Shown here: positions 49,911-62,690 of the stretch, one piece after another
Layout: each line of letters opens with the position of its first letter
Numbering within the stretch: the first letter of the stretch is position 1
Assembly: GCA_026874595.1 (NCBI GenBank)
Contig: CM049322.1
Coordinates: forward strand, 46,247,340 to 46,311,339
Source: Sipunculus nudus
Lineage: Eukaryota > Annelida > Sipuncula > Golfingiida > Sipunculidae
Direction of reading: 5' to 3'
Length of the DNA: 64,000 bases
The notes under the pieces: model-generated
Database searches by the model: none
What the model was told of the DNA's origin: nothing
The model's input: the letters and a program-made list of their open reading frames with translations, nothing else
Program-made: the position numbers and the translations under genes

Positions 49911-50837
49911 CTGATATTGCATTCGTAACACGCCCCACCAATCCACTAATTCATTCATTCACTGCGCCATGTGGAACATTTTCTAATAAAGGTTGAAAGC
50001 TCAAAGCAATTTATTATGAATATTAGCTAGTACTTATCAAGTGATTATAACCTTTGAATTTCTATCGTCCCGCTTAAAAAAATAAGGAATTCAAGCTACT
50101 TCAAATCACCCAGATGTAAATTAAAGAGTTTCTTTTGCATGCATTATTCTTTTTTTTTACAAAAATTTGGAATGATGATACATGTCCCATTTAGGTTATG
50201 GATCCATCCAAAGTATATTAAATTGCAACCTACACTAGACTGATTGCTTTTTCGTACACTCTTTTCATTTATAAAGACGGGAGTTATGTTTTCAATCGAT
50301 ATCCTTTTCATTTGAATGTATACGAATAAGACCCTTATTCCCTGCGAGTACATGTTTTTCTGGATTAATCTACAACAACCGGGGTAGTGTTTCGTTCGTA
50401 TCAACATGTGTTCATTTTATGTTACGCTGGAAACTTTATTTTCTTTTTCTATACTGATTATTCTACCTGAAGTGTTCCTTGGTGCTGTATTTTCCTTTAT
50501 TTGAAGGTTTACTATTACTAATAAGGGCATGCTCATGTGGTTAAAAACACCCAAAGAATCGTATATAAGCATCATTGAGGTGTCCATCAGAAAAAAAGGC
50601 GTCTTTCAAGTAAAAAGCTTGGTTATTAAAACAGCTAGTTTGTCTTGTTCTTTTTGTTTCCAATGTCCGTTTATTTTATGAATTTATTATAAAGTTTTTA
50701 TTCTAGTCTGATAATATTCAGCACAAATGATTACTGTAGGTGGGCTAAATTCCCCAACATGCGCACTGGTGAGTGAGGTTATCGGGAATGTGTAAACCTT
50801 GACGTGAGAATATCTTGAACGTCTATACAATACTGCG
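49911..50837. other. Non-coding, no feature recognised
   Basis: AT-rich, no gene seen. Confidence 0.45.
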
Positions 50838-51022
50838 AGAGAATTCCGGGCGTGTACACTGTGGTGTGAGAGGATTCCGGGCGTGTACACCGTGGTGTGA
50901 TAGAATTCCGGGCGTGTACACTGTGGTGTGCACGAGAGGATTCCGGGCGTGTACACTGTGGTGTGCACGAGAGGATTCCGGGCGTGTACACTGTGGTGTG
51001 CACGAGAGGATTCCGGACGTGT
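50838..51022. repeat. Minisatellite, 31-35-bp unit, ~5.5 copies
   Basis: The unit contains GATTCCGGGCGTGTACACTG and TGGTGTGCACGAGAG. The first copies lack a few bases (GTGTGAGAG form) and the later ones are nearly identical. Confidence 0.95.
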
Positions 51023-51334
51023 AAATTGTATGACTTCCACCCTAAATTAATTAGGGACAGTATTTTTATCGTTCAAATTATGTTGGCCAAAAGTCACAGT
51101 GTTTTCACTTTAGACGGCCTTAAAGTATTTGCCATTGTAAATATAATATCAAATTGTAATATTTAAATTTTATGTTTATAAACGTGATATTCCAAGCGTC
51201 AGATAACACCATGGCAATTTAAAGTAATTATATATGTTTCTTCAAGTAAATCGCAATCTGAATGACCCACGGGGTACTTTGATTTCCAAGAAAACGACTG
51301 TTTTGTGATTTTCAAAAGATAATATGATATCTTA
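51023..51334. other. Non-coding spacer
   Basis: AT-rich; no feature seen. Confidence 0.45.
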
Positions 51335-51480
51335 AGCAGGGCCGTGGTATAGAACGACCAGTTATTTAGTAGTCTAAGGTTATTGGGTATGGGACTTTTT
51401 GGGCCTTCTCGCTGAGACAATTTAACCACTAGACGATGGATACATGGGTCACCCGCACCTGACAGGGACCAATGCTTGAA
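51335..51480 (-). mobile_element. tRNA-like SINE piece
   Basis: On the minus strand, CCATCGTCTAGTGGTTAAAT (A-box-like) is followed about 40 bases later by AGTCCCATACCC (B-box-like). The rest ends in CTATACCACGGCCCTGC. Spacing fits a tRNA-derived SINE head; the B box has decayed. Confidence 0.4.
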
Positions 51481-53540
51481 CGGTGTCATGAAACCCAGCG
51501 CTGTTCCGCTGTCATAAACACATAGCATAAGATAAAAATATAGATACCCTGGAGGCTTAGAGTGCCTTTAACGAGAGAGCCGGACACAGCTTTCGTATTG
51601 ATCATCACTAACAGGTGTTTGTTTGAATAATGGCTTTCCAATTATGTAAACACACACGTGGACCTCTATGTATAGCGGAGTGGAGTATATACATTGAAGC
51701 ACAGCAGCTCAGCTTCTTGAAGTGTGTTTATATTTTCCACGAAACAACTAAGCTAGAGGCCAGTTTATTCGGGACACCCTCGAAACCACTGCGGTTGTCA
51801 AAGCCATATTAGATGAGCGATGTGCTAGTGGCCTCGCAGATGACTGTCGCATATACTAAGGTGGCCGCCAGAGCACTTGTGTTCATCTGATTGTGTTTTA
51901 CGAGCCATCGGTCCGGGCTCCGGGTCAGCGTGTCTGATTAGTTGATGATCTTTTACACAAGAAAAAATCTTCAAACACGTCTCAACGAGAGAGCATCTAA
52001 ACTATAGAACACAGACAATTTCTCAGCTCCATTCCGACTGTCTCGTTCTCATACCTCTACGCCATCGTTTCATTATATCTTATGGCAAAATTCTTTAAAA
52101 TATCTTCTCTTCCGTGAAACGATAGCTTAAATGTTCACTTTCGCTTGGCGTAACCCATAATGAAAACGTGTGGAGACTTCAGATGGCAGATGATAAAAAG
52201 TGACATAATTACCAGCTAATGCCAAGGACCACTCTGTAAAAAGTGTGGAAATAATTCAAAACAATCAATGTAAAGTTGATTGGATACTCAAACAAGGATT
52301 GCAAGATTGCGGTCCACGTAACCCTAGCAACTGGCATAAAGGAGGTTATCGCTGCAGAAATCAGTGCCCGGATGAGGGAGAGGTCAGAGGTCACGTGAGA
52401 CTGGCTGGAGGCGCCGCAAAAGAATCGAAACATTAAATGCAACGTATATAGATCAAACCTTGAATACTATATAGAAACAGTTTTATAAAGATATATTGGG
52501 TCGGTGTTTTTGATTAACTTTAAAATAGCGATTTCCCATGTGTGGCAAACAAATAAAGAACAGAAAGTGTAAAATTCTTTTTGTGTTTCTCCTTGCAGTT
52601 GAAACATAAAAGGTTTTTGACCGAGCGTTTCTTCCGTGATTTGTTCAAAAAATAAACTGTCGCGCGGACCAATCTATTCCGATTGTCTGCCTCCATTTAT
52701 ATAGTAAAGTTTCCTTTCCTTGAAGTTGGTATTATTTTGATTTGCTGCGGTTCTCTAATATAATAAATGAATGAAAAAGGTTGCCTAAAGTTACCAAATA
52801 TATATTACCATTATAAAGTAACATATAATGTTTGAAATAAAAATTCTGTCATATTTATGTGTGTTAATGTATTATGTGCTATTTCTTTTGTCAGTACATG
52901 CCGTTTTTTACGATTATTTTTTTTTTTATCATATATTGTGGGTTTAGTATCTGATAAAAAAATGTTTAATTTAAAATGGCTGTGTTTATCTCCAGGGCTT
53001 TAATTATGCGAGGATCTTCATGTTCATTTGGAATATTTTATTTCTGCATGCCGCGCTCAGCAGGATAACCAGCCGAGATCCTTTGGTAATCGAAACTAAT
53101 TTATACCCCAGAGCCACCATTAAAAGTTTCCTTGAATCAGAATACCATTAAAAGTAATTTGTTTGCCGAGAAAACCAGAGTGGGAAGATGAAATGAGATT
53201 CATGATATCCAATTACTTTTTGACATAGACACTCTAGAAAAAAGTGTAAATCTTCGTATATTGAGTGGTTTCAGATTATTTTCAACTGTCGGTATGATTC
53301 ACTCAGTACGAACAGATAAAATTTCACGATTCACTTGATTATCGTTGATCCGTTTTTGCCTGTAATTGGCTGTTATTAGGAAGCAATCTTTAACAGGTAC
53401 ATCCATGGCTAACGCTGTCCACATGTGTAGCTCTATCTCCTTCTTGCATTACAGAGAGCTGATGCGATTATATCCGCTCAATTTATACCCATGGCATCGT
53501 AATTATCCACCTTAATTAAAACATGTGCTACTTGTGACTG
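51481..53540. other. Non-coding, no feature recognised
   Basis: Open frames at 51630-51812 and 52209-52442 show no domain. Otherwise AT-rich sequence without repeats. Confidence 0.4.
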
Positions 53541-54507
53541 GTTCTGTCCGGGAGAAACAGTCTGATCAGGGATAACTCATCCATGTCCTGATCCGGGAGA
53601 GACAGTCTGATCGAGATAACTCATCCTGGTCCTGATCGGGGAGAGACAGTCTGATCAGGGATAACTCCTAGTCCTGATCGGGGAGAGACAGTCTGATCAG
53701 GGATAACTCATCTTGGTCCTGATCGAGGAGAGACAGTCTGATCAGGAATAACTCATCCTGGTCATGATGGGGAGAGACAGTCTGATCAGGGATAACTCAT
53801 CCTGGTTTTGATCGAGGAGAGACAGTCTGATCAGGGATAACTCATCCTAGTCCTGATCCAGGAGAGACAGTCTGATCTGGGATAGCTCATCCTAGTCCTC
53901 ATCCGGGAGAGACAGTCTGATCAGGGATAACTCATTCTGGTCCTGATCGAGGAGAGACAGTCTGATCAGGGATATCGTATCCTGGTCCTGATCGAAGAGA
54001 GACAGTCTGACCAGGGATATCTCATCCTGGTCCTGATCGAAGGGAGACAGTCTGACCAGGGATATCTCATCCTGGTCCTGATCGGAGAGAGACAGTCTGA
54101 TCAAGGATAACTCATCCTGGTCCTGATCGAGGAGAGACAGTCTGATCAGGGATAACTCATACTGGTCATGATGGGGAGAGACAGTCTGATCAGGGAAAGC
54201 TCCTAGTCCTGATCCGGGAGAAACAGTCTGATCAGGGATAACTCATTCTGGTCCTGATCGAGGAGAGACAGTTTGATCAGGGATAACTCATTCTGGTCCT
54301 GATCGAGGAGAGACAGTTTGATCAGGGATAACTCATCCTGGTCCTGATCGGGGAGAGACAGTCTGATCAGGGATAACTCATCCTGGTCCTGATCGGGGAG
54401 AGACAGTCTGATCAGGGATAACTCATTCTGGTCCTGATCGAGGAGGGACAGTCTGATCAGGGATAACTCATTCTGGTCCTGATCGAGGAGAGACAGTCTG
54501 ATCAGGG
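53541..54507. repeat. Minisatellite, 45-bp unit, ~22 copies
   Basis: The unit contains AGAGACAGTCTGATCAGGGA and TAACTCATCCTGGTCCTGAT. Some copies lack ~9 bp (36-bp form at 53655 and 54195). The 70-codon open frame with a 15-residue period is a by-product. Confidence 0.96.
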
Positions 54508-55942
54508 AGCACCCGTGATCTCTTCGATGAGACTGTTCAAAACGAAAAAGTAAATCATGATATTAATTTGTAATTTTTGTTTCATATAGGTATTTTTATA
54601 CATTTATGTTTTTTTTTTATTTTAAGAATGCAGCACTGGGTTTCTGAGTGACGTCTTGGTCTGGCCATCGGGGCCTGTGTTAACGTTGCTGATATGCATG
54701 AAACTCTTAGTTAAATGCTGCTATAAGGCGTTTTTTGGAGATGTTTATACTGGGATAATATTTCCATGTATGTAACCTGTCCCCTTTTTAATCAGACGGG
54801 GGCAATCTAAGAATTTTTGTTTACACAAGGCCGGTATTCTATCGGATGCGTGGGTAATTCTGACGTCATAGGCCTTCTTGAGATGAAAGTTTGGAGCATC
54901 ACGTTCTGGTTAATCCAGAGGAAACTATAGTAACAGAAGCAGGTTACAAAAGCAGCAGTAAATGACTCCGCCAGGTCACGTGACATGTCCAAATGCCACC
55001 GGGAACGTGCTGTGTATACAAGCAATGAACCTTGGGGAGTAAGATGTAAAACTAGAAGGATGTACTCGAGATGTAGATAAGCAATGATCTGTATAGAGTA
55101 AAGATATTAATAGATAATTTTAGAAATAGAACGCAAGGATATTACACATAACTCTTACAATTGTAGTAAGGAAGAAAATAGAGCAAGACGCACAATCTGG
55201 GGTGGATGTCTGTAAGGAGAGTGTGTTTTCCCACTTCCGAGAATTTAAAGGTCGTAAAAAGGGAGCGGGTTCCCTATGAATCCTCTCCGACGTTTGTAAC
55301 TGCCAAGAAGACTATTTTCTCAATCCTGTGTTTTTGCTATTGTTTGTTGGTCCGATCATAGAAGGATTAAAAAAAACTGTTGAACTAATTTACAGAAGAT
55401 TTTGTGTACTTTAATGCTGCTGCGTAAAAGCCAATAATTATTGGTGCAGATCCGTATAAATTAGTAGAAATATAGTATATCTCCATAAAATATTTGGTAT
55501 CGGATAAAATTTCGGCCCGAAACCGTTTCTTACTCCTATTCAATAGTTGTAGAAAAGGTTGCACCGGTCGCGAAAAATATAATCATAGCACTCACGCCAC
55601 CTGGCGGCCATACTGCTTGTTCCTGAGTTGCCATGCGTGTACGAGATCAGAGATCGGGTCATGCAGTTTTCTTATGGTATACCGATACACGCGACATGTG
55701 TTTACTCGCACACAGAGCCATAACTACTTATCAAACAGATGAAATTGAGATAGTAAGCCCACGTGCCCGGATGGCTTTTGCTGGAAAACTGTTGTATTCA
55801 GCCAGTATTAACCAATGACATGCACATATTATTGCCAATGTTTTTTTGTACGTTTAAACTTATAACCGCCCGGTATCTACTGTTATTTCATGTTATACTT
55901 ACGACTCTTCTTACGGACACATCTACAGAGTAAACGACATGG
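54508..55942. other. Non-coding, no feature recognised
   Basis: No domain or repeat that I can support. Confidence 0.4.
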
Positions 55943-56262
55943 CAGACTGGTCGCCATGCTGAAAAATGTATCATTGGACGTTGAACTGAAACACAACGTG
56001 TCATTTTTATCAAATAAATGGTACGAATACCATTTGACCAGTAAGACTCGTTGTCATAACTTACAAGTCAGGGTCAGATATTGTTTCGTGTTTTACGTAC
56101 GAACTTATCTTACAGACTGGTCGCCATGCTGAAATATGTATCATTGGACGTTGAACTAAAGCACAACGTGTCATTTTTATCAAATAAATGGTACACATAC
56201 CAGCAGACCAGTAGGACTCATTGTCGTAACTTACAAGTCAAGGTCAGACATTATTGTTTCGA
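55943..56262 (+). repeat. Two-copy tandem duplication, 170-bp period
   Basis: CAGACTGGTCGCCATGCTGA starts at 55943 and again at 56113, and both copies continue nearly identically through TTACAAGTCARGGTCAGA. Non-coding by appearance; frame is not kept between the copies (170 is not a multiple of 3). Confidence 0.92.
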
Positions 56263-56699
56263 TGTTGTTAATGTTTGATGAGTTCAGTTTGGGTCACCTG
56301 CAGATGTCAGCTTGCATTTCAGCGCCGGAGTCGCTTGCCAGGTTCCCGCATGTGTTTCATTCATATTTGTGGGTTTGATTGTCATACCTTTTGTTTGTGT
56401 ATGGCGCTGCTTCAATATAACGATAAATTATGGTTTTATATGTAACCAACAAACAAGCGATGTGTAACACTGTATATATTTAAACTTGCGCTATCACAAG
56501 CATAACCGGTGTTTCTGTATGACCGGTCATTATGTAGAACATATTGACTATTGATTAATTATTTCATTTATTTGTTAAAACTATTTTATTTCCCAGAAAA
56601 AGCAACGAGGATCAGAAATAAGAAAACAAGCATCTTTCCTATATTAATTCTTCTTTTATGTCTAAACATTAAAAAAATACCTCCTCACCACACAATAAC
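56263..56699. other. Non-coding spacer
   Basis: AT-rich; no feature seen. Confidence 0.45.
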
Positions 56700-57770
56700 T
56701 CAGAGTCTGCCGTAACACCTAATCACTATACAACCACACAGTGACAGCCTGCCGTAACATCTCAACACCATACAACCATAGAGTGACAGCCTGCCGTAAC
56801 ATCTCATCACCATACAACCACAGAGTGACAGCCTGCCTTAACACCTCATCACCATACAACCACAGAGTGACAGCCTGTCGTAACACCATATCACCATACA
56901 ACCACAGAGTGACAGCCTGTCGTTACACCTCATCACCATACAATCACAGAGTGACAGCCTGCCGTAACACCTCATGACCATACAACCACAGAGTGACAGT
57001 CTGCCGTAACACCATATCACCATACAACCACAGAGTGACAGCCTGCCGTAACACCTCATCACCATACAACCACAGAGTGACAGCCTGCCGTAACACCATA
57101 TCACCATACAACCACAGAGTGACAGCCTGTCGTTACACCTCATCACCATACAACCACAGAGTGACAGCCTGCCGTAACACCTCATGACCATACAGCCACA
57201 GAGTGACAGTCTGCCGTAATACTATATCACCATACAACCACAGAGTGACAGCCTGCCGTAACACCTCATGACCATACAACCACAGAGTGACAGTCTGCCG
57301 TAACACCTCATCCCCGTACAACCACACAGTGACATACTACCATAACACCTCATCACCATACAACCACAGAGTGACAGCCTGTCATAACCCCTCATCACCA
57401 TACAACCACAGAGTGACAGCCTGCCGTAACACCTCATCACCATACAACCACACAGTGACAGCCTGTCGCAACACCTCATCACCATACAACCACACAGTGA
57501 CAGCCCGCCGTAACACCTCATCGCCATACAACCACACAGTGACAGCCTGCCGTAACATCTCATCGCCATACAACCACACAGTGACAGCCTGCAGTAACAC
57601 CTCACCACCATACAACCACACAGTTACAGACTACAGTAACACCTCATCACCATACAACCACAGAGTGACAGCCCGCCGTAACACCTCACCACCATACAAC
57701 CACACAGTGACAGCCTGCCGTAACACCTTTTCACAATATAACCACATAGTTTAAGCCTGCCGTAACACCT
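56700..57770. repeat. Minisatellite, 42-bp unit, ~25 copies
   Basis: The unit contains CCATACAACCACAGAGTGAC and AGCCTGCCGTAACACCTCAT. Higher-order pattern: blocks ending CATATCACC, CATCACC and CATGACC alternate. Open frames on both strands with a 14-residue period result from a unit length divisible by 3. Confidence 0.97.
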
Positions 57771-58619
57771 CACAACCGCACTGGAGCCATTAACAGCTCG
57801 ATGGTAATATGTACATTAATGGTATGAGCTTCACGTAAACACGGGTGCCTTGGTTGTAAGTTATTGTTCTTATTTCGGGCCTCTCTATCTTGTCAGTAGT
57901 GTAAGCTCCCCACTTTTCCCCGGACACTTGTTGAACTGTAGACCTCATCCATTACTCCTGTAGTTTACAGAGATGATTTCTCTCACGGGACGGAACGGTT
58001 GATTGTTTTTGGCATGTCGTTTCAGGCGCTCTTTTTTCTTTGCATGATAGACCCATGTATCAATCTCTTCCTCTAATTTCTAATTTAAAACCTACCATTA
58101 CTGCACTGCATTCCGTTCATCCTGCAAACTTGATCTCCCTCCTATTTTCTCTCCATCCTCTCTCAGTTCCACTAGCGTTACAAATGTCTGCATCGGAAGG
58201 CATGGTGGAAATGTTGATCACAATAAGGTTTCATATTGACCCAGACACTAAGTTTCCTTGTTTGAAATATAATCGGCAGGTGGCTCCCGTCATTGAATGA
58301 GGATGAAGGTACCCAGATGATAAGAAATGCTAGAAATTATGAAGCCTTATTAATTCAAGATTTCCCGTTTTACAGTATATACCTAAATGGGAGTAAACAT
58401 GATATCATAATGTGTTGTTAAAGAAGATCACTTCCATAGTATTTTTGTGATTTCTGGCTTATTCTGCGTACCAGATGGCCCCCCACATGGTATAAACATA
58501 TGGGTATAAACAAAACGAAAACCCTGTGTGTACCAGCACAGTGGGATCAGTGTTTTCTGGCTTATCTTAAAAAGATTCAAGGTATTATCTTTTTTATCGT
58601 TACCAGACGTAGGACATTG
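57771..58619. other. Non-coding, no feature recognised
   Basis: The open frame at 58040-58300 has no known domain. Confidence 0.4.
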
Positions 58620-58760
58620 GATTAGGCCACTTAAAAAGCGCTAACAAATACGAGGGTCCTATTTCGAATTCAGTCCACTGTCTGCTGTTGAATTATCTGG
58701 CGGGGGCTAAACCGGGATGTTCAGCCCAGAGGACCAAACTCAGTCTTACTATGCATAATG
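58620..58760 (+). mobile_element. tRNA-like SINE piece
   Basis: TAGGCCACTTAAAAAGCGCT, then AATACGAGGGTCC and TTTCGAATTC, in the order and spacing of tRNA A and B boxes, followed by an unknown body. Decayed. Confidence 0.35.
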
Positions 58761-59819
58761 TCTTGTACTGAAAAGCATAAAACATATTATACATAAAAAT
58801 ACCATAGTATTATTCTTTTTAAAATTAAGTCCGTAGATCCGCAGATCAAATGGTAGCTATGTGTGACAATAGGATGATTTAAAAAGATGTCTTTCGAGGT
58901 ACGACATGTGACCTATGACGCAGCGCTCGTCAAACCGAACCTGATCATTCTGGTGCATTTTTTTACAATCCCGTTGCGTACATTCCAAAAAGAATGTATT
59001 TTTTTTGTGCTGGCAATAAATATATTGAGTGAGTCTGGTCCAACGCTCCTCTATGAACAGTATTTTGCGTCTTATTATCACAGGTGTACAGGACTGAGCG
59101 CGTAATTCAAAAATGATATATCATGTAGCCGGCGCGAGAGTCCATCAGATGTAGGTGGTCACGTGTGGTGTGATAACATGTTACCGAGCAGCGCCTCTGG
59201 GTGATGGTAAATTAAGTGGCCCTCAGGGCAGCAGACACGTGCATGGGCCTGGGTAGGGACTACTCGCTAGATATGAAGTTTCTTACAAGAATATTCTTCT
59301 CCTGCGATATGGTTAACTTAATTCCAATTTAAATTACAATGCTTGAAAATTCCGAAATAAACGGCGGTATTAACAACCATTATTCTTTTTGAAGTTAGAC
59401 CACCAGTTTACTACAAACATCAGCAAATTTGTTGTCGGATTGTCTTCAGCTGACGTCGTATTTCCTGATCCAATTAGAAATTACTGTGTAATCTAGAACT
59501 TAGATTAAGGACTGCTTAAAAACCATATATGCCTCATGTATAATAAATATTGGATGATTTAATTTTTATACCTCTTTTTACTTGATAAAATCAGATACAA
59601 GATTTCATTAGGTAACCTGCCGTTATACATACACCTGTTTTATTTCTAGAATTAATTATATTTCTGTTTCGATATACTCAGTTATATATTTCGTTTGGAT
59701 ACGTCTGTTTAACAATTTGAACTTTAGCATATACCATGGTTGCACGTGAAAAAAATCAATAATCGATGTAGTGCACCGCTGACATCAATGCCAAGTCAAA
59801 TCTTCCTCACCTCACGCGA
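58761..59819. other. Non-coding, no feature recognised
   Basis: No gene or repeat that I can support. Confidence 0.4.
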
Positions 59820-60245
59820 CCGCATACTACCTTGCATACACATCTGCACATACCCACGACCATACATTCACACCTGTACGCACACACACCGCCATACACA
59901 CATACATGTCCAAACACACACGGTCGAACATGCACACCTAGCTGTACGCACACACGACCAACTAGAAGACGCACACGGCCTTATATGCACACCGGTAGAT
60001 ACATGCATGTCCGTACATACACACCTGTAGATACATACACAGTCGTACATACACATCTGTAGATACATACACGGCCGTACATGCACACCCGTAGATACAT
60101 ATGCTTCCGTACATACACACCTATATATACACATAAGGCCGCACATACACACCTGTATATACATACAAGGCCTTAAATACACACCTGTAGATACATACAC
60201 GGCCATACATACATACATGTAGATACACACACGGCCGTACATTCT
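59820..60245. repeat. Minisatellite, ~34-bp unit, ~12 copies
   Basis: The unit contains CACCTGTAGATACATACACG and GCCGTACATACA. The first third is diverged. Open frames of 76-150 codons on both strands are by-products. Confidence 0.94.
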
Positions 60246-61119
60246 GAGTTGCAAATATACCATTCCAGAGAAACGTAGGTTTGTTTGATCGAGCTTCCAG
60301 AAACCAGGTCCTAGTGGCAATACCTGATTATAGGTCCCCTTGCCTGTACCTAACTCAGGAAATGAGCATCATCAGACGGCCTTTGATATGCGAGCTCTTG
60401 CTCCAGCAAGCCGGCATTGTCAGAGGAATTACATATTAATAACCAAGCTAATTAGGCCTGAGAGAGTCACGCGCAGCTCGAAGAGGATGAGCATTAGCCG
60501 CCCTTAAACAAAGATAAAAGTCACTCGTAGCGAATGCAGTATCTGTTTTTTTTTTCATCGGATCATGTTCGTGAGAAAGTACGGAGATTTTCATTTGTTT
60601 TCTGCTGCAGTATACCGTTATAAACTTGTCCGTATTCATTACCTGACCCCGCTAACCCCCGCTCTGATACAACGTCATACTTTACCCCGAGGAAATTACG
60701 GTCGTGTTCCTTCTGAGGCGAAACACGGTCCATCTCCAGGGAAACCTGCCAGAGAGTCCGCCTCTCAGAATAAAGCCCTGCCTCAGTACAGAGCTAATAC
60801 AGTAAGAAAGTAAGGGTATCGTGTAAAATGCAATAAGAGTACCTGGCCGTTCCCTTTTTGTCTTTTTGTGAGGTTTGTTGCGACCAACTATTGTAATTAC
60901 GGATACTATTGTAATAGTTATAACATTAGTTGTTGTTAAGGGCCAGATTTTGCTACCGCTATTGTATTAACTGTCACTATTGTAATAATTATTGCAATAG
61001 TGGCTACATTTGCTACAACTCACCTGATGATATTAGCCCTCAGTCAATACTTGTAAGGTGATAACATAAAATATGTTTGTTTAAATTTAAACTTTATTTA
61101 TTTAAAATGTTATAACACC
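60246..61119. other. Non-coding, no feature recognised
   Basis: Loose TATTGTAATARTTAT repeats at about 60890-61010. The open frame at 60565-60813 shows no known domain. Confidence 0.4.
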
Positions 61120-61750
61120 TAATAGCGTGCACTTTTCTTGACGCATATAGTTGCATTATCTAGTTTCTGATGGTATAAGCCGTCTTTAATTCTGTGTACT
61201 GTATGGTCCCAAACGAACCGGTTGTTAACGTAAGCCGTCTTGAGATTCGTGTGCTGTATAGTACAATACCAACCATCTACTGATGTAAGCCGTGTAGAGA
61301 CAAGTCTACTGTATGACTAAAAAAATATTATCTGTCGTAAGCCATCTAGAGATCCATGTACATTATGGTTCCAAATAAACTATCATCTGACGTAAGCCGT
61401 CTACAGTATGGTTTCATACAAATCATGTGCTGATGTTAGTGGTGAAGAGATTCGTGTGCTGTATGGGTCCATGCATAAAAACTGTCTGATGATGTGAGTC
61501 GTCCAGATATCCGTGTTCTTTATGATGTAAGCCCTCAAGATCAATAAACTGTTTCATTCGATGCAAGTGACTTATAATGTGATTCCAGGCCCCTAGAGAT
61601 CCGTGTATTGTATCATCCGATACCAGAGTCTTATAACGTAGTTCATCTAGAGATCAATGTACCTTATCATGTCAATCACCCGTCTGATGACGTAATCCCT
61701 CAGGAGTCCGTGAGTTGTCTGGTCCGTAAATATCACCCGATGAAGTATGC
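61120..61750. repeat. Degenerate minisatellite, ~60-70-bp unit
   Basis: Recurring phrases GTAAGCCGTCTAGAGATCCG and TGTACTGTATGGTCC, about nine diverged copies. Confidence 0.8.
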
Positions 61751-61789
61751 CCCCCTTTGATTTATATGTATAATTTTAAGTGTATGTGG

Positions 61790-62390
61790 TCCAACTCCTC
61801 GTAACCCATTACATACGAACCAAGTTCAAGTGACCTCTGGACCTTGCGATCCTTCTCAAGTGCCCATTGTACCTCTCGGACCTTCTCACGTGACCTTTGT
61901 ACCTTGCGGTCCTATTCACGTGACCATTGTACCTTTAACTCCCTCCCACGCAAATTTTTTTATCGTCCCATGTTTCTAACGTGACATTTGACCCCCCCCC
62001 CCGGTACTTCTCATATGACCTTTTAGTCCTTCCGAACCTCCTCGCGTGATCTGTATTTTGTTCCAGTCCGGCTCACGTGACTTTTTTACCTTCCGTTCCG
62101 TCTCACGTGACCTTTAACCCCCCGGTACTTCTCATATGACCTTTAGTCCTTCCGAATCTTCTCACGTGACCTTTGTTTCTTCCAGTCCGTCTCACGTGAC
62201 ACTTTTACCTTCCGTTCCGTCTCACGTGACCTTTGTACCTTGCGGTCCTATTCACGTGACCATTGTACCTTTAACTCCCTCCCACGCAAATTTTTTATCG
62301 TCCCATGTTTCTAACGTGACATTTGACCCCCCCGGTACTTCTCATATGACCTTTAGCCCTTCCGAACCTCCTCACGTGATCTGTGTTTTT
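61790..62390. repeat. Minisatellite, ~30-bp unit, rich in TCACGTGAC
   Basis: The unit contains CTCACGTGACCTTTGTACCT and TCCGGTCCGT. About nine copies keep TCACGTGA. A higher-order duplication of ~165 bp (about 61888-62052 and 62220-62386) shows recent amplification. Confidence 0.93.
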
Positions 62391-62690
62391 AGCTCAGCTG
62401 ACTTTCAGTCATGCTGGACTATAGCGATGGGTCTTTGTCCGTCGTCCATCCGTCCGTCCGTCCTTCCGTCCGTCCGTCCGGCCGGCCGTCCGGCCGTCCG
62501 TCCGGCCGCAGGGCACAAATCGTAACCGTAGGGGCTAGGGCCATGATTCCTATGCAGTCTTAGAGGTTATAAAAAGATCTCCTTGCAAACCTGAAATTAG
62601 GTCACTGCGACCTATATTCTCGAAGTTATGGGGTGTGTTTGCACCCCCCAGAAATAACTCTTTGAGACAAAATTTTCATCCCAAACCTTC
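62391..62690 (-). mobile_element. Foldback-family element, third copy (one end)
   Basis: It starts with TTTTAGCTCAGCTGACTTTC, then ACTATAGCGATGG and a CCGTCCGTC/CCGGCCGTC tract (62443-62508), GGGCACAAATCGTAAC, and one unit on the minus strand (62520-62690). The end is the same as at 5200. The unit resembles the 23.2-23.6 kb units (TAGGTCACTGCGACC). Confidence 0.72.

Noticed and set aside
50687-51040. 117-codon minus-strand frame with repeated RPES motifs
   Set aside because: It comes from the 31-35-bp GATTCCGGGCGTGTACAC minisatellite.
56719-57754. Long repetitive open frames (up to 155 codons) on both strands
   Set aside because: Unit length of 42 bp keeps frames open in both directions; no start context, no domain.
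59868-60320. 150-codon minus-strand open frame, cysteine- and tyrosine-rich
   Set aside because: Product of the 34-bp ACACCTGTAGATACATAC minisatellite.
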